Assembly: GCF_006384975.1 (NCBI RefSeq)
Contig: NZ_CP021645.1
Span: forward strand, 62,001-126,000
Direction of reading: 5' to 3'
Length of the DNA: 64,000 nucleotides
Origin: Pseudomonas oryzihabitans
GTDB taxonomy: Bacteria > Pseudomonadota > Gammaproteobacteria > Pseudomonadales > Pseudomonadaceae
This document shows positions 1 to 9,800 of this stretch, in pieces. Every line of letters starts with the position of its first letter. Position 1 is the stretch's first letter. The translations under genes and the position numbers were made by a program. The notes under the pieces are model-generated. The model had not been told where the DNA came from, made no database searches, and was given only the letters and a program-made list of their open reading frames with translations.

Positions 1-40
1 TGGATACCCAACCATCCGGGTGGACGGTTGGAGCCTTGGC

Positions 41-388
41 ATGAGCGGTATCGATCAGAAGAATTTGGCGGAGTCGGTTGGGCGGGCGATCGCGCGTCAC
101 CGGATCCGGGTGGGGCTGACGCAGGAGGAAGTTGCGGAGCGCCTAGGCATTGGTAACGAGGCCGTCTCCCGGATCGAGCGGGGCGTGGTCATTCCCAACA
201 TCGCCCGGCTCTACGACTTCGCGTCCATCTTTCACTGTGAGGCGGCAGAGCTACTCAGCGAGGCCAGCCCGCGCAGCGATGATCAGGCGCGCCAGATCAG
301 CCGCCTACTGGACGCCCTGACCGAGGCGGACCGGCAACTGGTGCTAGGTCTGGTGCAGGGGTTGGGTGAGCGCCTGCGCCAGGGATGA
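41..388 (+). CDS. XRE-family helix-turn-helix transcriptional regulator
   Basis: Small DNA-binding repressor-type protein of about 115 residues. The HTH_3 fold is visible in the first half, with the typical run LTQEEVAERLGIGNEAVSRI followed by E-R-G; the C-terminal half is helical and charged, possibly a dimerisation segment. A GTG at 20 also opens the frame, but the ATG at 41 (MSGIDQ) places the HTH at the usual distance from the N-terminus; no clear ribosome binding site decides between them. It stands at the edge of a block with RadC and YqaJ-like genes, which suggests a regulator of an integrative element. The DNA target cannot be told from the sequence. Confidence in the family is high, in the start moderate. 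Confidence 0.85.
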   Translation: MSGIDQKNLAESVGRAIARHRIRVGLTQEEVAERLGIGNEAVSRIERGVVIPNIARLYDFASIFHCEAAELLSEASPRSDDQARQISRLLDALTEADRQLVLGLVQGLGERLRQG

Positions 389-405
389 CGGTTGCCCACC
401 GACGA

Positions 406-750
406 TCAGGTCGCTGTCTCTCGTCCGGTAGACGTCGGTGGCTCGTCATACTTGGCGCCACAGCGTAGACACAGGCACTGATACTCCATGAATTGATGGC
501 GATGAACGTCCTTGATGAAGGCATGGGTATCAGGCCAGCTCGTGTGGACGGCTGATAGCCCCTGGAGCATGCGATTGAACGCCTGTTCCAGCGGACCGCG
601 CTGTCCCTGTTGAGTGGGAGCCCCCGGCTCAGTCGGTGGCTGAATACCCCTTAGAAAGGCGTCCAAGCTGCCGATGAGGCTGGCTATCACCTGTGCGGCC
701 TCCTTGGACAGCACGACCGATGAGTTACAGATCAAGCAAGGTGTGGGCAT
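406..750 (-). CDS. Small hypothetical protein with two CxxC pairs
   Basis: Protein of 114 residues that I cannot assign to a named family. It begins MPTPCLIC, giving one CxxC pair at the N-terminus, and carries CLCLRC near residue 93, so a zinc ribbon built from the two ends of the chain is possible. The middle is helical and holds a proline/glutamine-rich linker. Start choice is supported by an AGGAG motif eight bases upstream of the ATG at 750. It ends 17 bases from the end of the convergent XRE gene. Short cysteine-pair proteins of this kind are common cargo of Pseudomonas integrative elements; that comparison is from general knowledge and no function is claimed. Confidence 0.6.
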   Translation of the reverse strand: MPTPCLICNSSVVLSKEAAQVIASLIGSLDAFLRGIQPPTEPGAPTQQGQRGPLEQAFNRMLQGLSAVHTSWPDTHAFIKDVHRHQFMEYQCLCLRCGAKYDEPPTSTGRETAT

Positions 751-825
751 GGCTAAAGCTCCTGTCAGAAGAGAGGGGCAGAACGGCTATCAGGAATGAG
801 AAAGGGCAGGCCAAGGGGCCTGCTT

Positions 826-1023
826 CTATGCCGTCGTGGATGGGGTGCTGAACGCGGTACCGGAACGGCGAAGCAGTTCTCCGAAGAGCGCCAAGGCCAG
901 AGCGATGGCTAAGGCCAGCGGCCAGAAGCGCAGTATCAGTACCAAAAGGCCGACGGCGAGCAGGCTGCTGGCCAGTAGCCCAGCGAACACGAATAGCGAG
1001 GCGAGAAAACGCAGAAGCGGCAT
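826..1023 (-). CDS. Small two-helix membrane protein
   Basis: Short protein (65 residues) that is mostly hydrophobic: one long stretch of Leu/Ala/Val from about residue 3 to 48, enough for two inner-membrane helices, then a polar tail ending STPSTTA. The ATG at 1023 is chosen over an upstream start at 1056 because AAGGAG sits eight bases before it and the hydrophobic segment then begins at once. No family is recognised. It lies between the CxxC protein and the RadC-like gene, on the same strand as both, and is probably part of the same mobile-element gene set. Confidence 0.6.
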   Translation of the reverse strand: MPLLRFLASLFVFAGLLASSLLAVGLLVLILRFWPLALAIALALALFGELLRRSGTAFSTPSTTA

Positions 1024-1195
1024 GGTGAAGTCTCCTTTCAGGTGGCGATTGGCCAAGCAACCAGGACGCGAGCGCTTGCCTTGGCGGTCGAGCCAATAGT
1101 CGTCATGAGGGAAGGGGAAGAGACGTGCTGATAAAGCGCGGGGAGCGCCAGGTGTCAGCGGGGTAGGCTGTGAGGCGGGCGGAGCAGATCGAAGG

Positions 1196-1693
1196 CTAGA
1201 CCAGGCCCAGTTCCGCCATCGAAACGCAGCCCTCGTGTCCCACGATAATGTGGTCCAGGGTGCGGGTACCCACCAGGTTCAGCAGCTCCTTGAGCGTCTG
1301 GGTGAGACGACGATCCGCCTGGCTTGGCTCCGGATCTCCCGAAGGATGGTTATGTACCAGGATCACCGCCGCCGCGTTGTGGCGCAGCACGGTTTTCACC
1401 ACTTCGCGCGGATAGACACTCGCCGCATCCAGGGTGCCTTGGAACAGTTCTTCGTAGCAGATCACACGGTGCTTACTGTCGAGCAGCAGAAGAGCGAAGA
1501 CCTCCCGCTCCTGCTGGATGAGCAGCGTCTGCAGATGGGCAATGACCTGCTGGGGCTCCGTCAAACTGCTGCCCTTGCTCAATCGCTGGGCCACGAGCTG
1601 TCGGGCGATACCGAGAATGTCGGCTTCGGTTACCGGAGAGTCAATGAGATAGCTGCCAGCGATTTCGCCAGCCTTGAGTTTGCTCGCAATCAT
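1196..1693 (-). CDS. radC: RadC/JAB-domain DNA repair-like protein (mobile-element type)
   Basis: Protein of 165 residues, the single-domain RadC form found on mobile elements; chromosomal RadC is usually about 225 residues with an N-terminal HhH part. The JAMM/JAB metal motif is complete: a glutamate in the REVFALLLLDS strand, then HNHPSGDPEPSQAD supplying the two histidines and the aspartate. The family fold predicts a zinc-dependent hydrolase, but the biological role of RadC remains unsettled. The start at 1693 has only a weak upstream GGA. It lies next to a broken YqaJ-type gene on the same strand, a pairing common in Pseudomonas integrative and conjugative elements, so I read it as mobile-element cargo and not the housekeeping copy. 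Confidence 0.85.
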   Translation of the reverse strand: MIASKLKAGEIAGSYLIDSPVTEADILGIARQLVAQRLSKGSSLTEPQQVIAHLQTLLIQQEREVFALLLLDSKHRVICYEELFQGTLDAASVYPREVVKTVLRHNAAAVILVHNHPSGDPEPSQADRRLTQTLKELLNLVGTRTLDHIIVGHEGCVSMAELGLV

Positions 1694-1763
1694 GAGAGGT
1701 CCCGCGACAAAGATTAGGTTTCAAAAAAGGGGGGCTGAGGCGGAGAGGGCGGGGCTGCCGACT

Positions 1764-2460
1764 TCAACTGATGAAGAACTGTCGTTCTCTTGGCAGGTGT
1801 TTGGCGTAGCGCTCGAGCAGCTCTGGCTGGTCCTGCAGTAGGCGCTCGACATCGAGCACCGTACGGTCCTGGCCCCGTTGCCATCGAATGGAGCCGTGCG
1901 GGAAATCCCCGTAGGTGGCGTCGCCCAAGGCCTGCTGGCGAAAGTCACACCGTGCGCCTGAGTCCTGCGGATACAGCCGCGTGAGTGCCTTACCTGCAGA
2001 GAAAGAGCCATCGGCTGGCGGCGGACGATCCGTGTCCAGGTAGTGCCAGAATTGCCGCTCTCCTTCGATCAGTTGCGCGATGCTGGCTTCATCGCGCTCG
2101 ATACGGTGGATCTGCCACTGCTGACCACCCAGCAGTACGGCAACGTCGGCCACGTGTTTGCCTGTCACTGCCAGTAGGTGCATGACCTGCAGACGCATGG
2201 CTACCGGGACACCTTCCTACCAGCGGTGGACTTCGCCGGCGCCCACGGCCCTGCACACGAGCAAGTGGACGTCTTCGTCATCCAGCACTTCGCGTTCAAC
2301 GCGGGCAACCATCCAGGGTAGATCGGACGAGACATGGGATACCTCCCGGCTGAAGCGCCGAACCTTGCGGCCGGTGCTCCTGCTGTAGCGCCAGGCGATG
2401 ATGGGATCGAGCACGCTTTGCCAGAATGCGGACGTGCTGTCGTCCTGGGGATGCTTGGCT
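1764..2460 (-). pseudogene. YqaJ-type viral recombinase/exonuclease remnant, interrupted by TAG
   Basis: Two pieces of one reading frame carry YqaJ-family signatures. The upstream piece (about 2460-2217) reads FWQSVLDPIIAWRYSRSTGR, matching the acidic LEP-ERY region that opens the nuclease core, and later LLVCRAVGAGE where an active protein would have L-E-C-K; the catalytic glutamate is thus replaced. A TAG codon at 2217-2219 then stops the frame. Reading resumes in the same frame with EGVPVAMRLQVMHLLAVTGK and continues to 1764, through the QIHRIERDE segment. A CAG-to-TAG change explains the break. The N-terminus is missing beyond about 2460, where similarity ends. The active protein would be a RecB-like-fold exonuclease working with a phage annealing protein; this copy is very likely dead. 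Confidence 0.75.
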
Positions 2461-2819
2461 TACTACCACAGTGGTTTTTCTACCGCTATAGCTTATCTGA
2501 CCGCCATTCGGGTCAATGCGACCTAGATCTGCGCCAGATATGGCTGAGTCACAGCTTGAGCGTCTCTCGAAAATGCTGCTCCAAGTGGCAATTTCTATCC
2601 TGTTCAGCTGCGCTTGAGCCCGTCTGTCCCATTTCTTTGCTCCACTTGTCGGGTTTTTTGAGCCGATTACGGAGGTGGGATTAAAGCTGTTCCGCAATTT
2701 ATGTTACTTGCTTCATATGGTTTTAAAGGCGGCCGCTACCAAATTGGGGCCCGCTCTGCGTCAAGATTTTGTAGGGATAAGGATGCGTGTAGACGCACCA
2801 CAAGTGCTAGGAGGGCACA
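2461..2819. other. Non-coding stretch at the edge of the mobile-element block
   Basis: About 360 bases with lower GC than either side and no open frame that looks coding. It contains the breakpoint of the YqaJ remnant on its left. On its right it ends with the ribosome binding site AGGAGG six bases in front of the ATG at 2820. No tRNA, integrase gene or clear direct repeat was found, so an attachment site cannot be placed. The promoter of the following adaptor-giant gene unit should lie here, but I could not pick a convincing -35/-10 pair. Confidence 0.5.
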
Positions 2820-3794
2820 ATGAGCATAGTTGCTCAAGAAAGAGCAGGGATGAGCTCGTGTAAGCGCTTGCCGTTGTGTTTGCGCATTTCAGTACAACAA
2901 AAAATTTCAAAGACGGGCTATCCAAGGAGACTAGGCAGCGACACACATCGCTTGATCGTGATTTCGTGGCTCAACGCCTTTTTCGCCGCCTATTGCCTGG
3001 GAAATATCTCACCCGCATACGCCTTCAACTGCCTGATTGAGCCGAACCAGACGGTTGAACTGAGCACTCCTATCACCGGCCTTTTGGCCCAGGTTCTTGT
3101 CAGTCGCGCTGATAGGATCACTGAAGGACAGGTCCTGGCTCGTTTAGAGTCTGGCGCAGAAACAGCGGCGACGGAGTTGGCGCGTTTCAAATCTGAGCAG
3201 GTCGGTCCCACGCAGCTTGCCAAAAGCAAGATCGAATTTGCGCAACGCAAGTTCGGTCGCCTGAACGCCATGGCACAGGAAAACTTGACGCCTGCTCAGC
3301 AGCGTGATGATGCTGAGGCAGAGCTGCGTCTGGCCGAGGCGGAGCTGAAAGTCGCATCCGAGAACCGCCAGCTTGCCAAGCTGGAACATCAGCAACAGCG
3401 CAGTCTTCTTGCGCTAAGAACTATTCGCAGCCCTTTTAACGGCGTCGTCGTAGAGCAACTGGCCTTTGTCGGCGATGTTGTAGCGCCGGGGTCTGGAGCA
3501 CGCGGAATTCTGCGTGTCGCTCAATTGGACCCGCTACGTGTACAGGTAGTTATGCCTAAGACCACCTTTGGGCAGATCTACACCGGTATGAAGGTCGAAG
3601 TCACTCCCGAGCTTTCTTCCAAGCAGCGCTATGTCGCTCAGGTGCGCTCGGTAGACCGTCTGCTGAATGCGGCCAGCGGCACCTTTGTCGTCTTTCTGGA
3701 ACTGCCCAATCGGAATCTTGAAATACCGGCGGGTGTGATCTGTACGGCGCGTTTTCCCATTCCTCTAGGGGATGGTAGCGCGCTACCTCCATAA
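2820..3794 (+). CDS. HlyD-family periplasmic adaptor (membrane fusion protein)
   Basis: Protein of 324 residues. A basic N-terminal region of about 44 residues is followed by a hydrophobic segment (about 45-67, ending SPAYA-FNC) that could be a membrane anchor or a cleaved signal. Next come the first half of a biotinyl-lipoyl-like barrel (ELSTPITGLLAQVLV), a Glu/Gln/Ala-rich helical hairpin (about 105-195), the second half of the barrel (IRSPFNGVVVEQLAFVGD) and a beta-barrel domain ending PAGVICTARFP. These are the HlyD/membrane-fusion-protein parts in the normal order. AGGAGG just before 2820 supports the start. It lies 101 bases upstream of the giant exoprotein gene on the same strand, so it probably belongs to that protein's export apparatus, bridging inner membrane and TolC. 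No inner-membrane pump gene is beside it. Confidence 0.85.
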   Translation: MSIVAQERAGMSSCKRLPLCLRISVQQKISKTGYPRRLGSDTHRLIVISWLNAFFAAYCLGNISPAYAFNCLIEPNQTVELSTPITGLLAQVLVSRADRITEGQVLARLESGAETAATELARFKSEQVGPTQLAKSKIEFAQRKFGRLNAMAQENLTPAQQRDDAEAELRLAEAELKVASENRQLAKLEHQQQRSLLALRTIRSPFNGVVVEQLAFVGDVVAPGSGARGILRVAQLDPLRVQVVMPKTTFGQIYTGMKVEVTPELSSKQRYVAQVRSVDRLLNAASGTFVVFLELPNRNLEIPAGVICTARFPIPLGDGSALPP

Positions 3795-3895
3795 CGGAAG
3801 CCTCTTTGATTCCAAGAGCAATAGTTCTTTCAGAGCCTGTTGCTTTCATTTTTTAGCGCCCTTTCACCCTGATGTTATCTCCGGGAGCCTTGATT

Positions 3896-6800
3896 ATGAG
3901 CAAGTCTGCAGATCGTCAATCTATTGGTCAGCGTTTCTCCTTGCCGCCCTTGGCGTCGATTCTTGGGAATGTTCTTTCGAACTACCCTAGATTGCCTCAG
4001 AACGTCTTGATGGATCACTTGCGCGATGCCCACGAGGAACGCGCGCAGGGGGCCGGTGTTCGGTTCGAAAGCTTGGAGCCGCGGGTCTTGCTATCGGGAG
4101 ACGTCAATCCGACGGCAATGATGATTGAGGGAGAGATCATCGTTCAGGGGGAAAAAACTCAGTACGAATTTACAGTTGAGGAATCACATCGAGTCGTCTT
4201 CGACAGTTTGACCAATCGCAACGATCTGAACTGGACACTGGAGGGCCCCACTGGCCAGGTCACGAGCCGAAGCTTCAGTGGAACGGATGCAGGAGTCTCT
4301 AGTTCGCCAGTGTTCGAGTTGGCTCCTGGTACCTACCGGATTACTGTCGATGGGCAGAGTGATGCGGTAGGTGCATATGCTTTGCGTGTCATCGATGCGG
4401 AGGACGCAGCAGAGCTGAAGCTGGGCACGGAAATAAAAGGAACTCTCGATAGCGGTAACAAGTCTGCCGTCTATCGTTTCACAGCGACTGCCGGAGACCA
4501 GCTTTATTTTCAGTCCAGCTCGGCCTCTGGGGGCGGTGCGCGTTGGCATCTAATTGATCCCTATGGTCGGACAGAAGGTTATCGTTATCCCGACTACCTT
4601 TCTTCGGACCGAGACACCTTCGACCTGAAGTACAGCGGCGAATACCTCTTCGTCCTTGAAGGGCTGGTAAGCAATACGGAGCCAGCCGACTACGGATTCA
4701 TCCTGCACAAGGTGCCGAACAGCACAACGGGTCTGGTATTGGACTCCGTGATGACTGCGCATATAGACCAGATCGGACAAGTAGCGAAATTTAACTTCGA
4801 GTTGTCCGAAGATACCCCAGTCCTCTTTGACAGCCTTACGAGTGCGAGTTTCCGCTGGTCGCTGACCGGCCCGGAAGGCGACAGGGTCTCGAGCGTGAGT
4901 AGCTCGGCTACGGCTACCAGTTATGCAAACGGCCTGGGTTGGTTGCGGTTGCGAGCGGGCACCTATTCTTTGGCTCTAGATCCGTCCTCCTTGCGGGCGA
5001 CGGGCGAGTTTCCTTTTCGGTTGCTGACCGGAGCATCGGCTCAATCGCTCACGCTAGGTAGCGAAGTCACCGGGACGCTAGATGTCGCCAAGGGGACAAC
5101 GATTTACAAGCTGTCGCTGAATGCCGGCGAGCGTGTGTTCGTAGATGGGCGCTCCCTGACCGGCGGGTCATTGTCCTGGCGGCTCGTTAATCCGTTCGGG
5201 GTGCAGATTTCATCCAGTGCACTGATGACCGCGAGTATCCCTTTGACCGTTGACGCCACCGGCGACTATTGGCTGGTGATGGACGGGGCGGATGGTAACG
5301 CGGCCGATGCTGCGGTCAGTTATCGCTTTTCCGTCAACAGCGCCCCGGATGTCCTTTCCTCCTTGGCGCTTGGTGAAGCGGTTTCTGGCAGTGTCGAGAC
5401 CGCTGGTCAATCCACGGTCTATGCGTTCAAATTGTCGGCAGACACTCAGCTAGCGTTCGATTCACGTACCAAGCGCTCTGATCTGGTGTGGTCCCTTATC
5501 GGGCCGCGGGGTGAGGAAGTCTCCCGGCGCCGCTTCGATCAGAGCGACGCATCCTCAGCCTTGAGTCTGCTGAATCTGCCAGCTGGCAGCTATCGGCTGG
5601 TAGTAGCCGGCGCCGGGAGCGCAACCGGGAATTACTCCTTCCGTTTGCTAGACCTGGCGGGCGAGCCCACCATCAGTCTGGACACCGAGATCGTTGGAAC
5701 TATCTCCCCAGGTAATGGCGCACAGGGCTATCGCTTCGAGGCGCTGGCCGGAGATCGGCTGGCTTTCCAAGCCAATGGCGTCAGTGGTGGCAACGCCACC
5801 TGGAGATTGATCGACCGCTTCGGTCGTGATGTGGCCGGCTCCAGTAGCCTCGCCACGAATCGCGAAGCCGTTACGCTGAAAACAGCTGGCACCTACACGC
5901 TGTTAATCGAAGGGCTGGTGGGCAATGCATCACCCATAGACTACAAGATACAGCTCAATACTGCAGGCAATGAGCAGCAACCCGTCTTGCCGGAGGGGCA
6001 GGAGCTGATTCTGGGAGCTGTAGTAGCCGGTACCTTGCCGTCCTGGGATGCGACTCAGACCTATCGTTTCAGCTTGGCCGCTGACACCTTGCTGGTCCTG
6101 GACACCCAGAATCAATCCGGCAGCAGCGCCCTTTGGTCACTGGTGGGCCCACGGGGAAGCGAGGTGAACAAGCGGACGCTATACAGCAGCGATGCAGGTT
6201 ATGGCTACCCGGTGTTCAGTCTGCCCGCTGGCGATTACGCCCTGACCATCCAGGGCGCCTTGTATTCGGGATGGTTGAGCAACAGTGGCTCCTATGCGTT
6301 TAGGCTGCTCAATACCGCAGCGCTACCCACCCTCGAACTCGGCCAGCAGATAACGGTGGCGCGCTCACCGAGCAACGCCACTATAGGCTACCGCTTTGAC
6401 GCCAAGGCCGATACGACGCTCGTTCTTAATTGGAACGATGGCTATTCCAACTCCCTTTGGACCTTGGTCGATCCATATGGCCGCAGGGTCGGGTCGTTTA
6501 CGAGCGACAGCGTTGGCACTTCTTTCGTGCTTCCGGCGAGCGGGCCCTACACGTTGCTAAACGAAGGGTATTACTACTGGTCAGGCACCAGCAACGTCAC
6601 CTTCACGTTGGGTCAGCAGCAGCGAACGGTCGATTCGTTGGTCATGAATGACCAATTTAGCGGCGCGCTCGCTGATCGCTACAGTGTGGCTGAATATGCC
6701 TTTACCCTAAATTCGCCCGCAACCGTTGTGATGGACGCCCTCAACAGTGGGCAGGACAACGCTGGAAAGGTGCAGTGGATGCTCAGGGGCCCCCTGGGTA

Positions 6801-9800
6801 GCGTAGTAGGTTGGAGTTCTCTTACCGACTATGCCAATAGCTACGCCCTTGCCCCAGGCCAATACACCTTGCTACTGCGCAATACCCAAGATACTTCTGC
6901 CAGCTATCGCTTCCGCATGCTCGATCGCGGGGCTGCCGTCGATCTAAGCCTCGGCACTCCGATCAGCGACACGATACCTGCTGGCGAATCCCGACTGTAT
7001 CGGTTCAATGCCAGTGCCGGAGAGCGCTATTACTTCGCTGGCCTGAACTATTATTACGCCACCAATGAAGCCGCCCAGTGGTCGCTGATCGATCCCTTCG
7101 GGCGTGTCCTGCGAAGCGGTTGGACCTATTACGACAATTCGGATGTCGTGCTGGATGCCAGTGGCGAATACCTGCTGGCAGTCTATCCGGTGACAACGTA
7201 CAACTCCCCGGCGACACAGCCACGCACGGTCAAGTTCAAGCTACAGCCTTACACGACCTCCACGGCGGTGTTGGCACTGAATCAGGACATCAGTGGGGAA
7301 GTCGCCATACCTGGCGAAACGGTGAAATACAGCTTCACCTTGACCGCCCCGATGCGGGTCTTGGTTGAGGTCGGGGGGGGCGGGAATTTCAACTGGAGCC
7401 TGAGCGGCCCCCGCGGTAGCGAAGTGAGCAATCGCAGCTTCGACTGGGTACCACGCTTCCTGGATTTGCCCGCAGGAAACTATGACCTTGCTGTGTCTGC
7501 AAGCTATTTGCGAACGGGAAACTTCAGTCTGCGCGTGACGGATGCGGCCTCCTTGCCGGCCCTCGCTGTGAACACTGAAACCGAGTTGACGTTATCCGCG
7601 GCCCGCAATAGGCATGTCTATAGGGTTGATGTGGCGAGCCCCATGGAGTTGCTGTGGGACGATATCGGCGACGCTAACCCCTGGGCCGCGTGGACGCTTT
7701 ACGATGCCTCCGGTAAGACGAAGGCGGGGAGCTATACGTATGGCGACTCCAGCCCCTTTTCACTGGCAGCTGGAACCTATTACCTGGCATTGAAAGGCAA
7801 TGGTGCAGATACCCAGCGCTATCGCATGGCCCTGCGTGAGCCCTCAATCAAAACACAAGCCCTTAAACTGTCCAGCTTGGTAAGCGATGCGTTGGATCGA
7901 CCTGCGCAGGAAAACCACTACACCTTCGACGTTGCTACGCCGACCACGGTCTTGTTCGAAGGGCTGAGTAAGGATAGTGACCTGGGTTGGGAACTGCTTG
8001 GGCCGAACGACTTCGTGCGTAACGGTGATTTCCGGATGGATCGTGCGGCCCTGCAGCTGGCGACGACGGGAGTCTATACGCTGCGTGTCTATTCACGCAG
8101 CCACGCAGCGAGCGAGTTGCAGTTTCGCCTGATCGATCTGGGTGCCCTGGCCACCGAGCGTCTCGATGGGCCCCAGTCCGTGGCCTTTGGTGAAGAACGG
8201 CGCACTCGGATTTATGCCTTCGAAGCAGCTTCTGGTGCCTATCTCGCGTACCAGCCTGGCACCCTGGATGATGGGATGGACTTGCAAGTGGCTCTGCTGG
8301 ATGCCAATGGGAATACCCTGGGATGGCGGAATGGCCGCTCCGTTTATAACTGGACCGTTGGCACGGCAGGGCGTTACTACCTGATGATACAGGCGGACCT
8401 GCCTATACCTGCGGCCAACGACCTGAACTTCACGGCGCAGCTGGCGTATAACCAGGAGCACTCGCTGGTGCTCGGCGAGGACAACGAAGGGAGCTTGGCA
8501 GCGGCCCAGGTTACCGATACTTGGACATTCTCGTTGGCGAACAGGCAGAGCCTGGCGCTCAGCGGTCTGACCGATCGCTTCAACTGGTCGCTCCTTGATG
8601 CTCAGGGCAAGGCCCTCGGTTACTCGGGTAGCCAGGGGCTGCCAGCCATTCTCGACCTGGCGGCTGGCACCTACCGGCTGGTTATCAAGGGCAATACGGG
8701 TTTGAGTGAGATTCCTGGCCCCTATGCATTGCGTTTGATCGATGCAGCCGAGAGTAGCCATTTGGTCGATGCTACAACTACCACCGGTTCCCTGGCCAAG
8801 TCCAGCAGCCTAGGGTTGTATCGCCTTAAGGCCCAGGCCGGAGAACGATGGAATGTAAACGCGCAGAGCGAGGGCGTCCGGATCATGGTCCTCGCCCCGG
8901 ATGGCCGGATCGTGGGTGCTTCGGACAACGCCATCTCTTTCAGCGCTGCTGCCGAGGCGAACGAGTATTGGGTGCTGGTCTATCGCGGCGGCTCCTCGCA
9001 GGAAAATGTCGACTACAAGCTAACGGCAACCTTGGCACGCGAGACCAGGAACGACGACGGTACGCTGAGCTACCAGTTCGATGCCTATCGTGATGGCCTG
9101 TTGTGGCTGGATATGTTGAATGCCCGCAGGGGGAACTGGTATGTCAAGGACCTGCAAGGCAACCAGCGCGCCAGCGGCACACTGTCCGACTCGAACGGCA
9201 CTTTGGTTGCTGTTCGTGCAAATGAGTCCTATACCTTAGTCTTTGTGCCCGAGGAAGAGCTCGCACCGGACGACGTTGTAAACTTCCAATTGCTCGAACT
9301 GGCTGAGGCCGCCTCGCCGATCATCACGGGTCAAGCAGTTGAGGGTAGCCTGGAGCCCGGCTCCGGCTCCCACGTCTATCGGTTCAGCACCCTGACAAGT
9401 GAAAGTTTCAAGCTCATTTCTCACTCAGCCAGTGCCGAAAACCTAAGCTGGTCGCTTTACCGGCACGATGGATCATGGATGGCATCCGGCGACTTTGCCG
9501 CCGATGTGAGTCCCGTCACCCTATCTTGGCAAGGCACTTACTATCTGGTGATCGATGGGCCCGCAGATGCCGCGTCTACGATCTCCTACAGCTTCACCGC
9601 CAGCCTCAATGAGGTAGCCCTCAATAAGGTCTACAACGGCACTGCGACTACCTATCCGCCGACTAGCTACCACTTGCGCCTTGATCAGCCGGGCGTGCTT
9701 GCCTTCGATACGCTCAGGACCAGCGATAGCGCAGCCTACAACTCTGCCTACTGGACATTGACCGGTGCCAATGGCCAAGTCTTCTACCAGTCGCTCTATC

